Assembly: GCA_010093485.1 (NCBI GenBank)
Contig: MU001503.1
Coordinates: 1,695,132 to 1,759,131 of the forward strand
Length of the DNA stretch: 64,000 nucleotides
From: Karstenula rhodostoma CBS 690.94
Taxonomy: Eukaryota; Ascomycota; Dothideomycetes; Pleosporales; Didymosphaeriaceae
Direction: 5' to 3'
Shown here: positions 1 through 10,199 of the stretch, in pieces
Position numbering within the stretch: position 1 is the stretch's first letter
Layout: each line of letters starts with the position of its first letter
The notes under the pieces: model-generated
Database searches by the model: none
What the model was told of the DNA's origin: nothing
What the model saw: only the letters and a program-made list of their open reading frames with translations
Position numbers and translations under genes: made by a program

Positions 1-701
1 CTGCGACGATGGCGGCGGGGGACTGCTCGTGGTCGATGATGGTGGCGGCGCCGAGGGAGGCGACAAAGTCCTTGTTGCGCGCCGAGGACGTCGTGATGAC
101 CTCGTAGCCGGCGGACGCGGCGTACTTGACGGCAAGGCCGCCGCAGGAAGAGGAGCCGCCGTAGATGAGAACCTTCTTGTTCTTGGGGGTGGCAGTGCCG
201 GTGAGAGGGGGGCGCTCGAGGCCGAGGTGGATGGAGAGCGCGGAGGTGATGGCGGCGAGGTTGATGATGGTGGCGGAGGAGCTGTTGAAGGGGACCGAGG
301 GGGAGATCTTGGAGGTGGAGTTCACGGGCGCGAGGGCGAACTTCTGGTAGCCGCCGAAGCGGGGGTCGGCGAGAGTCTTGCCGGCGCGGATGGTGGCAAC
401 GTGGTCGCCCTTCTGGAAGCCAGTGACGCCATCGCCGACTGATTCGACGGTGCCGGAGTAGGAGGTACCGAGGATGTTGGGGTAGGGGATGGGGTGAGTG
501 CCAAATCTTTCACAATGTTAGTGGCACGCTCTACGACTTTGGTCTTGGATGGGCTCACTTCTGGATCTTGGCCTCAATGGGAGTGAAAGCAACGCTCTTG
601 ATCTTGACAAGCAGCTCGTTGGGTCCAGGAGTGTATGTCTCGGCAGGGCCAACAGCCACCTGCTTGGTGGCGGCGGGGATCCAAGAAGCTTGGTTAGCCA
701 T
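1..701 (-). CDS. Medium-chain dehydrogenase/reductase (quinone oxidoreductase / enoyl-reductase-like), partial
   Basis: This is the 5' part of an NAD(P)H-dependent medium-chain reductase; the 3' end lies beyond the left edge. The N-terminus (MANQASWIPA) is followed by the GroES-like fold (PGPNELLVKIKSVAFTPIE) and, after a 52-nt intron at 507-558, by ILGTSYSGTVESVG, GDHVA and the Rossmann stretch KKVLIYGGSSSCGGLAVKYA. Zinc-ligand residues typical of true alcohol dehydrogenases are not obvious, so the quinone-reductase or trans-enoyl-reductase-like branch is favoured. The chosen ATG at 701 begins the family-like N-terminus. An in-frame ATG at 797 would add about 32 residues rich in Arg/Ser/Thr that resemble a mitochondrial presequence. 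Its role is unknown; such proteins occur both in primary metabolism and beside polyketide genes. Confidence 0.8.
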
Positions 702-1217
702 GATTGCGGTGTGTATGTTTCTGAAGGGTGTTCTTGGGGTTGTAGTTCGTAAGTGACTGAAGACTGAAGCAAGACGCTGGGCGCTGTTTATATTCATGAG
801 TCTGGCTGCCTGTACGAGACCGTGTCGCAGCTACGCCCTCCACATGCAGAACAAGTACCGCATGAAAGGGACGGACCCGCATGCGGCGAGCACGCAAGTC
901 GGTATACTGTAAGCATGGTGTGGCTAGTCACGTACTAGAGCGCGAGGACCGAAGCCGTGTGATTGAATGATGCTTTGTTGTTGCCCGTAACCCTTGAAAC
1001 CATCGACGATGTGGTTGGGCGACGGCTTAAGCGAGAAAGAGGCTTAGCGTTCATTGTTAAGCACTTCGGCATCGGCCTTCTTGCTTTCACACCACCCTCC
1101 ACGCCAAGCCAAGCCACGCGCTAGCTGCGGGGACCGACTGAGAAGCCCCACGTCACGTTTCCATCTCTCTCCTGCTTTTCTGACCAACACCACCCCCTGC
1201 CACCCCTCGGAGACCGC
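702..1217. other. Intergenic, upstream of the reductase and downstream of the SDR
   Basis: About 0.5 kb. It holds the promoter of the leftward reductase and the 3' flank of the SDR. I see no coding sequence, repeat or RNA gene that I can support. Confidence 0.5.
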
Positions 1218-2078
1218 TTAACCGCCGGCGCCGCCTGAGATGGTGATATTCTGACCTGTGTTGACCTGTCAGCCGTGCATCTGGCGACCGTAATCCCGGC
1301 GCTACTTACCGTTGATCCAGTAGCCGTCAGGGCCAACGAGGAAAGCCACTACGCGGGCAATATCTTGCGGCAGACCTATGCGGCCGAGCGGCGTCCACTT
1401 GGAGACCACTGCTTCGACCTGCTCCCAGGACCATGTCTCGTCGGCATTGGGGAGGTACTTCCACCCCACGTCGTTTGCCATGTCGGTCTTCACACCTCCA
1501 GGAGCGATGGTGTTCACCGTGATGCGCCTGGGGCCGAAGTCCTTTGCGAAGTTTTTGGCGAAGGCCTCGACGGCGTTCTTGCTGCCCGCGTACAGGGCAT
1601 GTTCCTTGATCGAGTTGTGCGCCGAGATCGACGACATCAGGACCAATCGACCGCCGTCCTCGAGGTGCTTGTACGCCTGCTGAGCAACAAAGAACTGACC
1701 GCGAGTGTTGACGGCGAACACTTTGTCGAACTCCTCGGGCGTCACCTCGTCCAGTTTTCCAAAGTGCTCGATGCCGGAGTTGGAGACCACAATGTCGATC
1801 TTGCCGAAGTGTGCCTTTGTCTTCTCAAACAGCGTCTTGATATCCTCGACGTTAGCGATGTCACCCTGTATGGCAATGGACTTGCTGCCGGCAGCTTCGA
1901 TCTCCTTGGCCAGCGTCTCAGCGGCCTCAGCGCTGCCTCGATAGTTGACCACGACAGATGCTCCTCTTGCACCTAGTTCACGAGCTACACCGGCACCGAT
2001 GCCGCGTCCAGATCCGGTAACGAGTGCCACTTTTCCTTCCAGCGTCTTTGGCGGTGCCTCTGTGGTCCCCATGTTCAT
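1218..2078 (-). CDS. SDR ketoreductase of the tetra/trihydroxynaphthalene reductase family
   Basis: A classical NADPH short-chain reductase of 268 aa, encoded by two exons with a 54-nt intron at 1256-1309. Visible features are the cofactor loop TGSGRGIGAGVA, NSGIEHFG, the catalytic Ser in LVLMSSISAH, YAGSK (YxxxK) and the C-terminal GQNITISGGAGG. The GRGIGAGVARELG and SGIEHFGKLDEVTPEEFDKVFAVNTRGQ pattern is that of hydroxynaphthalene reductases (Brn1/ThnR) and the related anthraquinone/versicolorin ketoreductases, which reduce polyhydroxyaromatic rings. It is divergent from scytalone dehydratase at 2440, and those two enzymes act consecutively in DHN-melanin synthesis. An MdpC-like anthraquinone role is an alternative. 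ATG 2078 and ATG 2072 are both possible starts. Confidence 0.88.
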
Positions 2079-2439
2079 AAGTGTCGGCGGTGAATGTGCT
2101 GCTTGTTTGGGATCACGGACAACTCACTTCCGCTTGCTGACTTTAAGTATTGTCTGGGACCTATTTCCTACAGCGTCGGGTTTCTCGGGTCTGCCGAATA
2201 GTCTAGGTCGGGCGTGTCCCCGCTCGACGAAGTTAGAGATGACCGGCTGACCTGTTTACTCTAACAAAAGTACCCGCGTTGCATATGTTTACTCCAATGA
2301 AAGTACCCGCGTTGCGTACACATCGGGTCTCAGACAAATGCCGCGTAATAGCCCTGCATCAAGACTCAAGTAATCCATCGTCGTTGATCCTCTTTCTTTT
2401 CTATTGTATTTTTGACCGACCTCGCTTGACGATTTCAAC
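2079..2439. promoter_or_regulatory. Shared divergent promoter of the SDR and scytalone dehydratase genes
   Basis: A 361-bp region between two divergent start codons, so both genes must draw on it. It contains the pair of 29-bp direct repeats listed separately at 2254-2315. No TCG-N5-CGA site or CGGCAACGCTA motif was seen here. Confidence 0.6.
2254..2315. repeat. Two 29-bp direct repeats in the divergent promoter
   Basis: Copies at 2254-2282 and 2287-2315 are separated by 4 bp (period 33). They match at 26 of 29 positions, with the block AAAGTACCCGCGTTGC identical in both. They end about 125 bp upstream of the scytalone dehydratase ATG. They could be paired transcription-factor sites or a local duplication. 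Confidence 0.85.
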
Positions 2440-3133
2440 ATGACCGCTACCAGGGCCAGCAAGCCGACTTTCGAGGGTAAAACCTGCGTACAAACAGTGG
2501 CGTGTTCGACGCAGCAATCTGACTGAGTTATAGAATGGCAGGATTGCAGTGAACTTGCCTTCGAGTGGGCAAGAAGCTACGATGAAAAGGTAAAATCGTC
2601 GCGAGTTGAACGAAAAGGATGGACCGATGACTTTATGTAGGACTGGGAGCGGCTGGGAAACATGCTGGCACCCAAAGTTACCGTAAGTTCCGTATTGTCG
2701 TCTAGGAATTGCTGAGCATTCGAACCTCTGCAAGGTCAACTACGGCGGCGTCAACAACGCACAGGCAGACGCCATGCCAGCTGCAGATTTCGTCAAGATG
2801 ATGCAGAACCCTCTGTTCCTGGGCGACAAAAACATCGAGTCACAGCATCTACTTGGTCTGTCCAAGTGGGAGAAGCTCTCCGACACGGAGATCAAGAGCC
2901 AGCACCAGTCTCGCGCCGCTCATCAGCGATGGGAGGAAGGCCGTGGAGACATCGCCGCCAAAGGCCATGGTCACGGTCTCGTCACCACTTTCTACAGGAA
3001 AGTTGACGGTGTGTGGAAGTGGGCTGGCATCCAGACCAAAGTTGACTTCAACGAGCATGAGTTTGAGAGGGTGTTCGTCGGATCAGCGGGGAAGTTTGAT
3101 AAGGACGGAAACACCATTGAGACCGGGCCGTGA
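2440..3133 (+). CDS. Scytalone dehydratase family protein
   Basis: A 177-aa NTF2-fold dehydratase in four exons, with introns at 2477-2533, 2590-2640 and 2683-2734. The reading frame closes exactly. Recognisable stretches are ELAFEWARSYDEKDWERL (Tyr-Asp pair of the active site), VNYGGV, the His in SQHLLGLSKWEKLSDTEI, the His-containing KGHGHG, and FYRKVDGVWKWAGI. In DHN-melanin synthesis the enzyme dehydrates scytalone and vermelone; paralogs (MdpB type) act on reduced anthraquinones. Length is close to characterised scytalone dehydratases. The divergent hydroxynaphthalene-reductase-like SDR supports a joint role. The only PKS in the window is 47 kb away, so which pathway it serves is open. 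Confidence 0.9.
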
Positions 3134-3991
3134 GACCAGAGAGGAAATCTAGTGTAATTCGATCGAAGAAAGACCAGTGTAAATTCCATCATCATGCCTC
3201 TCGAGCCACTCAACAGACATTGTGGTTTTGTGATCTAACCATAGTTTGCATGCTCTGAATGCCGAATCTGATAGAACCCACCACTTCAATCTCCGGGTAC
3301 GTGGGTCTCTCAAGGCTGCCAAAGCCTATTCTTGGAAAATGTAGCCCGGCTTTCCCTTCGAAGTCGGCATATGGTACTCGGTGCGCCACGTGTGGAAGCC
3401 CGCCAAGATGACGGCCCGCTCGGGAAACTGCTATTTGTAGCCTGACATTCACAAGTGTCAGTTGGCTGCCTTGGGTTTGATGTCTCAGTTAGACAATGAT
3501 AGACCCAACGCTACGGTTGTCGGTTAGAACGTGTGGAGGGGTGCACTTTACAGCACGTGGGAGGCATCTGTCGGTACGACGCTATGCAGGAACCGCGCAG
3601 GAACCAACCCAGCTAGCTGACCCAAACATCAACCACTGACAACTTTTATGACCAGCGCAGCCTCAATCGCCTGAGCTAACGGCGCAAAGGCAAGAAAGCG
3701 CACGGCGAATCTGACGGGTCCAGCTCGGAGTTAGATTCTGGCCAATCATGGTGGGGGCGGGAAGGATCCTACCAATCCTTGGTCGGGTTGGTATTCGGTG
3801 CGCCACGACTAGGCACTGGAAACTGGCCCTATACGACTACGCAAGCGCTGAATATGGTCTGAGACTGACTAGTAGGGCTGGAGAATGGGAGTATAATTGT
3901 GTCGACCATCTCGTGTTGTGTCTGTTTCGTCACTCACTGCCTCTCGTGTCTTCAGCAGCACAGAGTGGGATCACCACAGTCGTCGTTCAAC
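3134..3991. other. Intergenic between scytalone dehydratase and the secreted oxidase
   Basis: About 0.86 kb holding the 3' flank of the dehydratase and the promoter of the oxidase at 3992. Nothing else could be supported. Confidence 0.5.
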
Positions 3992-5651
3992 ATGTACGCA
4001 AAGTCGCTTCTCACTCTCCTTCCCTTCTTCACGACTTCGGTCGTTGCGGCGCCCAAACACCAGCGGGACGCTGCTTCGGATCTCCTTGCCTGCGCCAAGA
4101 AGGTACTGCCTGCTTCTAACATCGTTTCTCCTTCGGATGCGTCCTACACTACTGCCCGCAGTGGTGTTATCCTGCTGAATGAGGACCAATTCCCTGCATT
4201 GGTTACGTACCCCACCCAGCAAAGCCAGGTTGGCCCTCTCGTCAAGTGCGCTGTCAAGAACGGCTTCAAGGTCTCTCCGCGCACTGGAGCGCACCACTTC
4301 GAGAACTGGTCTGCTCTGAACGGCTCCCTCGTCATCGACATTGAGAACATCTCCTATGTGCTCCCTTCCAAGGACCTGAAGACTGCCACCGTCGGCGGTG
4401 GTGCTCGTCTCGGTGCCCTCTACTCTGTCCTCGAAGGCTATGGCGTCACTTTCACTGCTGGTATCTGCGCTTCCGTCGGCATCGGTGGATACCTTGGAGT
4501 CGGTGGCTACAACATGCAGATGCGCACGCATGGTTTCGCCGTCGACCACATCAAGTCCGCCAAAGTCGTCACTGCTGCTGGCGACCTCGTTACCATCTCA
4601 CCCACCTCCAACACGGAGCTCTGGTGGGCTGCCCGCGGCGGTGGCACCTTCGGTATCGTCGTCGAGGCCGTCCTCGAGACGGCCGTTCTCCCCCGCTCCG
4701 CCATGTTCGTCGCCAACTTCAACAACGCCTCCACCCGCTTCGAGGTCCTGAAGAAGTACAACGCCTGGGCCCCCAAGCAGGACCCCAACTTCGAGTCGCA
4801 ATTCAACTTCTACTCGGACCGCACGCAGATCCTAGGTTGGTACCTGGGCAAGAGCAAGGCGCAGCTCGAAGCCATCCTCGCCACCTCTGGCCTCTCCTCC
4901 GTCCCCAACGCCCAGATCAAGGTCTCAGGCAACTGCAGCACCGCCAACAGCCGCAACTTCTGGACCTACACCCAGGACGAGTGCACCGATGACGCGACCG
5001 CCAACGCCGCCTTCTACGGCCAGTACAACGTCGCGCCCGACGCCCTCACGCCACTCCCCGGCCAGGTCGCCGTCTCCGCCATCAGCACCAAGCAGGCGCG
5101 TCCCGACCTCCCGCGCGCCGCCCTGTGGCAGCGCGGCAACATCTACACCAAGACGTTCCTCGAGACCAAAGACCACCTCCTCGGCGACGCCGACCTCCAG
5201 TGGCTCGTCGACAACACGGCGAACCTGCCCACCGGGATGGGTTTCTGGGTCGAAGTTACCACCTTCAACGTCTCCACCCCTGCCTCCAACTCGGCATTCC
5301 CATGGTCCGACAAAGGAAAGACGCTGTGGCGCATGCAGGTCGAGAACGTGGCTCCGTACCAGGCACGCAGCAAGGCGCTGGCTGAGCTGTTCGAGAGCAA
5401 GTTCCGTCCCCGCGTTGGGTACGTCCTCCCCCCTCCCTTCTCACACAGGGAAGAAGTTTACTAACAGCTGATACAGTCCCTACACCTACTCCGGCTACAT
5501 CGACCAGGACATCACGGGCGACATCGTTACCGCCAACTACGGCCCCAACGTGTGCCGTCTTGTCAAGGCACGACAGACGTTCGATCCTAACTTTGTCTTC
5601 TACAACCCCGGTGCTGTGCCGCCGAAGGCGAAGGCCGCGTGGAAGTGCTAG
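3992..5651 (+). CDS. Secreted FAD-linked oxidoreductase, berberine-bridge-enzyme-like
   Basis: A PCMH-type FAD oxidoreductase (BBE-like, VAO superfamily) in two exons with a 58-nt intron at 5419-5476. The chosen ATG at 3992 gives a clear signal peptide (MYAKSLLTLLPFFTTSVVAA); the longer frame starting at 3899 would bury it. The FAD domain shows RTGAHHFENWS, where the first His is the expected covalent flavin ligand, and TAGICASVGIGGYLGVGGYN, with a Cys at the second ligand position. AARGGGTFGIV and the C-terminal YNPGAVPPKAK region complete the fold. Several N-glycosylation sequons fit secretion. Such enzymes oxidise phenolics, sugars or polyketide intermediates. It follows the melanin-like pair but may be independent. 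Confidence 0.9.
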
Positions 5652-6644
5652 TGAGATGGCCCTTAACTCTCGGGGACCTTCTCTCTTTTAGACCGTTTGT
5701 TTTTATGTGTACATATTGTCTGTAGTCTGCGTATAGAAAGTGGAGAATATATCTATCCGTGTAAAACATGCATCGTCGGGTGTGACTCGGTGCCAAATAG
5801 TCTGCGTGTTGTGATGCTTATGAAATGCTTTTCGTGAGGACTGTGTGGTTTTTGGAAGGCGCTCCTGAGATGATGACAAGTCGCGGTCTATTTGGACGGT
5901 CCTGCATTCTAAGACGGGCGCCTTCAATCAGTTAGTGTCATGCTTGAATTTGGGGAGTCGCTACCCGTGTATTCGTATATATTCCATAATTGACCTCGTA
6001 ATAATCTAGTCACCGCCCTATTAACTCCTCACGATCACGGGAGGCTTTCGGTAGATAGTGGCACATCTTCTTACTCCGCCAGGTTTTGGTTGACGTTATT
6101 CAGCGATTACTACATCTTATAAAAGTCGATCTGCGTCTCCATGCTACGATATTGCGACACCGGAACTCATACTCATACCGCATGTAATGCATGAGCGACC
6201 ACCCCCATCGCGGAGTAGGTTGGGAGCGTATCATGGCTAACATGACTCACTATCTGATAACCGAACTGGCAATGGCCATACTAGGAACGATATTCCATAA
6301 ATACCTAACGATTAGCTTCAGGTGGCTCTCCCTTTGCCTTCGGTTGGTGCAAAAACTTCCCGGTATGCATTTTCTTTAGGGATGTGTGGCAGGACAGGAC
6401 AACATACGATAGGTCACAACCAAAACGACCACGGTCTGAGGTTTTTTCGGTCCGGGATTACTACACTTGACGATATCTCAGAGAATGGTATGATGAGACT
6501 CCAAAACTGATGCCGGAGTATGCGTCTGTGCAGAAATGTGGTCATATTAACCCGCAACCATGGCGAAAGGACATCTCCATCTCAAATTGCGTCAAGACCC
6601 ACTTCACAAAAGGAAAAATGCAAAGAAACCGATATGGTAAATAT
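5652..6644. other. Intergenic, convergent 3' flanks
   Basis: About 1 kb between the secreted oxidase (plus) and the decarboxylase (minus), whose 3' ends face each other. It marks the left edge of the NRPS block. No gene, repeat or CGGCAACGCTA site was seen. Confidence 0.5.
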
Positions 6645-8325
6645 TTAAGGTTGTTCAGGCATGATCAACGACAATCCGATCTCATCAATCGCACTCATCA
6701 TGTAGTCCATCGTCTCTTTCTGCGTGTGTCCATTGGTAACGACCCGCAGAAACTTTCCAACCGGACCAGGAGCATAATCCACCATCAGTCCTCTGCTCGG
6801 AAGACGCTCACTGATGAAGGCCGAGATCTCCGTGTTGCGTTTTGCGGCCTGTGCAAGCTCGTGCTCCCCAGTCGCGCTAGATGGCATGTAATAAAAGCAC
6901 ACTTGCACGCTCTGAGGCACAGCTGCTATCTCCATCCGCGGGTGGGCCTTGACCATATCAGCGAGATAGGATGTCATGTCGAAAGCGTTATCGACATATC
7001 GCTCGTAGCCAATTCGACCGTAGTATACCCAGCCAAGCGCGAGTTTAAGGGCATCGCCTCTGCGGCCGCATTGGGGAGTGAACTCGGCCAGATCGTATGT
7101 TATATCGGCATCTTCGGGTCCAGGCGCGAGGGTGTCTTCTTCGTGGAAGAGGTAGCCAGCATCGATGGAGTTGGCGGACCGGAAGCGTCTCAGGTCGCGC
7201 CCGAGCAAGAAGCTGCATGTTGCTGGAACGCTGAGCATCTTGTGGGGATTGATCGTGATGGAGTCGGCCCGCTCGCTCCCCTTTAGTCTCCATGACTGAC
7301 GCCTGGAGAATATAGCCGAACCCCCCAGTGAGCCGTCTACATGAAGCCAGAGCCCAAACTCCTGGCAGACGTCGGCGATCTCCTCGATGGGATCGTACGC
7401 CCCGCGGACCGTTGTACCTGCCGTGGCGTTGACGTAAAAGGGGCGTTTGCCTTGGTTGATAGCTTTCTGGACGCTTTGTCGGAGTGCTGGAACAGACATG
7501 CGCCCTTCAGAGTCTGTGGGCACCTTCCATACGCCTTCGGAACCAATTCCACACATCTGGGCTGCTTTGTCCAAACTGTAGTGGCTGTCGATTGATGTGA
7601 ACAGGACCAGCTTCCCATGTTGTTGCTCCGAGACTCCACGCTCTTTAATGGATGGTGAAACTCGATGTCGGGCGATGAGTACCGAGTTGAAATTCGAGGC
7701 TGACCCTCCTGGCTGTGTAACGCCACCAGAATATGTTTCCCGGAGGCCAAACAAACCAGCCAGTGTACGGCCTGTTTGCTTTTCGATAACAGACAGTGCG
7801 GGAGAGACTGTGTATACGTGTAACTAGAGACAATCATTAACGTGATCTTTGCACGTGTTCCACCTGATGCTAACATTTGTGTTGAGCGTAGCGAGGATCA
7901 ATTCAGAAATCACCCCTACGGGGTTGGTTCCCGAATAAAGCTTGTGCATGAAACCATGATCCCATGTATTGACAGAGAAATGCAGAATGCGGTCCACAAG
8001 TTGGATGAGCCCATCTTTGCCCTGCGGGTTCTCGGCAAGGTTCAGCCCAACACGCTGGGAAACGATGTCGGGCGGCAATAGCGCAGGGGTCTGGGTTGTG
8101 AGCGCCAGGCCATTGCCCCGACCTATTCGCCTCGCAGCATTGGAAGCATCTGCTTGGGCAACATGATGGAGCAAACTGCTTTTCACTAGTTCAAGAAGCT
8201 GGATGATTGTGAGAATTCTTCCCCTGGATTTTCACGTTGTGGAGACCTACGCTGGAAAGCTCAACAGAGATGTCAGAGCTAGAGGTCGGGCATGCATCCG
8301 ACGCAGACCTCCCTTCCGAGTCCAT
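6645..8325 (-). CDS. PLP-dependent group II amino-acid decarboxylase (GAD/CSAD-like)
   Basis: A pyridoxal-phosphate decarboxylase of 525 aa in three exons, with introns at 7824-7874 (51 nt) and 8199-8250 (52 nt). The start at 8325 was chosen because it gives the usual short N-terminus and closes the frame. Landmarks are NTWDHGFMHKLYSGTNPVG, GGSASN, WLHVDGSLGG and the PLP-binding lysine in INPHKMLSVP. The C-terminal half resembles glutamate/cysteine-sulfinate decarboxylases. Possible products are GABA, beta-alanine or hypotaurine-type amines; the substrate cannot be read from the sequence. Destruxin clusters include an aspartate decarboxylase that feeds beta-alanine to the NRPS, so a precursor-supply role is plausible. 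A CGGCAACGCTA site about 290 bp upstream ties it to the NRPS block. Confidence 0.88.
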
Positions 8326-8613
8326 TGGGAATGACTCTGGAATAGCAATATGAGTTTTTTTTACGATATGAAAGTCTGGAATCTGGGCTACCTGAAAACA
8401 TATACATTGATCACAGGAAGAAGTGACGGGATGCGCCATACTCAACACTGCGCTATCAAAATATCGCAAATTGAATACCGAAGAAAATGACGCATTATTC
8501 GAAGAACCAGGGGTTCGATGCCGAGAAGTGAAAATGCCCCAAGAAACCGTCGGTGATAGCCGTCGCTGTGCTGACTTACTGACTTGAACTGGAGAAGTGA
8601 AGATGGTCAGGAT

Positions 8614-8629
8614 GCTTAGCGTTGCCGCC
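8614..8629 (-). promoter_or_regulatory. Putative cluster regulator site, copy 1 (decarboxylase promoter)
   Basis: On the minus strand this reads GGCGGCAACGCTAAGC, one of six copies sharing the exact 11-bp core CGGCAACGCTA. It lies about 290 bp upstream of the decarboxylase start and is oriented towards that gene. Confidence 0.7.
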
Positions 8630-9074
8630 GATTTTGGATCCAATAGGGGGGTATGAGCGAAGTCTTGTAGGAATTGCCCATGAGCTGTCATCCTTTCACC
8701 AGGCTGACTGCTTGCAAGTTGTCGCACGATCGCGCCCGGCCTGGAGTCCTAGTGGACAGGGTTACGAACAAAGAGATATTTCCACAGCATATCCACCTAT
8801 CACACGAACGTTGTCTTTGCAAGACCTCCCGCCTTAAGCGTCCGAGCCGAACGGCCCGACTGTGTGACCTACCAACATCCTGTTTCAGACTAGCTTGCCT
8901 AAGCTCGGAATGTGCACCGCTTCCCCTCCTATCAAGGTCGATCGCAGCCGAGCCTCTTGATTTGCACAAGCATCTCTCGGTACAATAGTCTCCTTCTTAA
9001 TTGAATGTGCGAACTACTGCCTGAGGAGACAAAGAACTATCAGCTCCGACGTGTCCGTGCACTTGTTGTTCCCC

Positions 9075-9090
9075 GGCGGCAACGCTAGCC
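9075..9090 (+). promoter_or_regulatory. Putative cluster regulator site, copy 2 (hydrolase promoter)
   Basis: GGCGGCAACGCTAGCC, sharing the 11-bp core, lies about 155 bp upstream of the alpha/beta hydrolase ATG and is oriented towards it. With copy 1 it occupies the divergent promoter between the decarboxylase and the hydrolase. Confidence 0.72.
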
Positions 9091-9245
9091 ATTTTCGACC
9101 CTGGCGTATTCTACTCCCGAAGCACACCATCCCACCAGACCTGTGTGGCGGCGGTCAAACATAGGGCACTTTTTGAAATGTGCAGACCTCCAGCTTCTTC
9201 TGCTTCAAGATAAACCTCGAAACCTCACAAGATCTTCGTTTGACA

Positions 9246-10199
9246 ATGAGTAATTCAATAATCGCTTCAAGTCCCGCCTTCGTCAACATTGGCACCCACT
9301 CACTCGCCCTCTACGCCCATGGTCCAGATCCAATCAACTCAAATGACCCCGTTGTGCTATTCGTCTCGGGTGTTGCAAGTTCAGCCCTCGTCTGGGCAGC
9401 CGTAACCCGACTGCTCCCTCCCACGATACGCAGCTACACGTACGATCGTTCCGGCTATCGCAACTCCGAGAGTTCGCCAGTTCCACCTACAGCCGAGAAT
9501 GTCGCTCTCGAGCTCTCTTTGCTGATAAAAAAAGCCCCGATCCCGAACCCTCTCATCATCGTGGGACACTCTTGGGCTGGTGTGCTCATCAACGAATTCA
9601 TTCATCTGAAGGGTCATGGATCTATTGCTGGCCTGGTGTTCGTCGATGCCAATCATGAGACCGCACCTCTGGTGCTAGATGTATACGATGCGACTCTCTC
9701 CGCCATTTCCGAGGGCGTTGAACTATACTCAGGAGCAGGGATCGAGGCGGAGCACAAGCTGACCCAAGAAGAATGGGCAGCTTTCAGGGCTGACGAAGCG
9801 ACAGAAAAGTTCAAACTTATTGAACGGAAGGAAGAGTTCGAGGAGTACGTGCCGAGTTTCGAAACGCTACGGAAGAAGCAGCTGGGAAAGAGAAATCCAC
9901 TTGTTGGAGATAAACCCGTGTACATCATCGGAGGAACGCGAAGTAGGGATTGGAATGGGTTCTACAAGGCGGGCGTCGCCAGGGGAAATGGAACAGAGGT
10001 ACAGAGGAGCTACGTCAGAGAGCTGATCAGGACCGCTGATGAGAAGAATGAAGGTCTCCAGAGGGAGTTCCTGAAAATCTCTACTAAGGCAAAGTTTGTA
10101 TTTGCACGTGAGAGTGGACACTTTGTTCAGTTGACTGAGCCCGGTATTGTTGTTGAGGGAGTGAGCTGGGTGCTGGGCGAATTACAGTCCCCTGCGTAG
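9246..10199 (+). CDS. Alpha/beta hydrolase
   Basis: A single-exon alpha/beta-hydrolase of 317 aa. The nucleophile elbow is GHSWAG (Ser about 109), the probable oxyanion stretch is FVSGVASS, and the probable catalytic His is in ESGHFVQL near the C-terminus. A DRSGYRNSESS stretch before the elbow is typical of haloperoxidase-like or esterase-like members. The ATG at 9246 is preferred over one 66 nt upstream because the family homology starts soon after it. No signal peptide is seen. In NRPS clusters such proteins can act as stand-alone thioesterases, releasing or editing enzymes; that would suit NRPS1, which has no release domain except its terminal C domain. This is inference. Its promoter carries copy 2 of the cluster motif. 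Confidence 0.85.
   Translation: MSNSIIASSPAFVNIGTHSLALYAHGPDPINSNDPVVLFVSGVASSALVWAAVTRLLPPTIRSYTYDRSGYRNSESSPVPPTAENVALELSLLIKKAPIPNPLIIVGHSWAGVLINEFIHLKGHGSIAGLVFVDANHETAPLVLDVYDATLSAISEGVELYSGAGIEAEHKLTQEEWAAFRADEATEKFKLIERKEEFEEYVPSFETLRKKQLGKRNPLVGDKPVYIIGGTRSRDWNGFYKAGVARGNGTEVQRSYVRELIRTADEKNEGLQREFLKISTKAKFVFARESGHFVQLTEPGIVVEGVSWVLGELQSPA

Noticed and set aside
1218..3133. Calling the SDR and scytalone dehydratase definitively the DHN-melanin genes
   Set aside because: Anthraquinone pathways use paralogs of both; without phylogeny and with the PKS 47 kb away, specific gene symbols are not justified.
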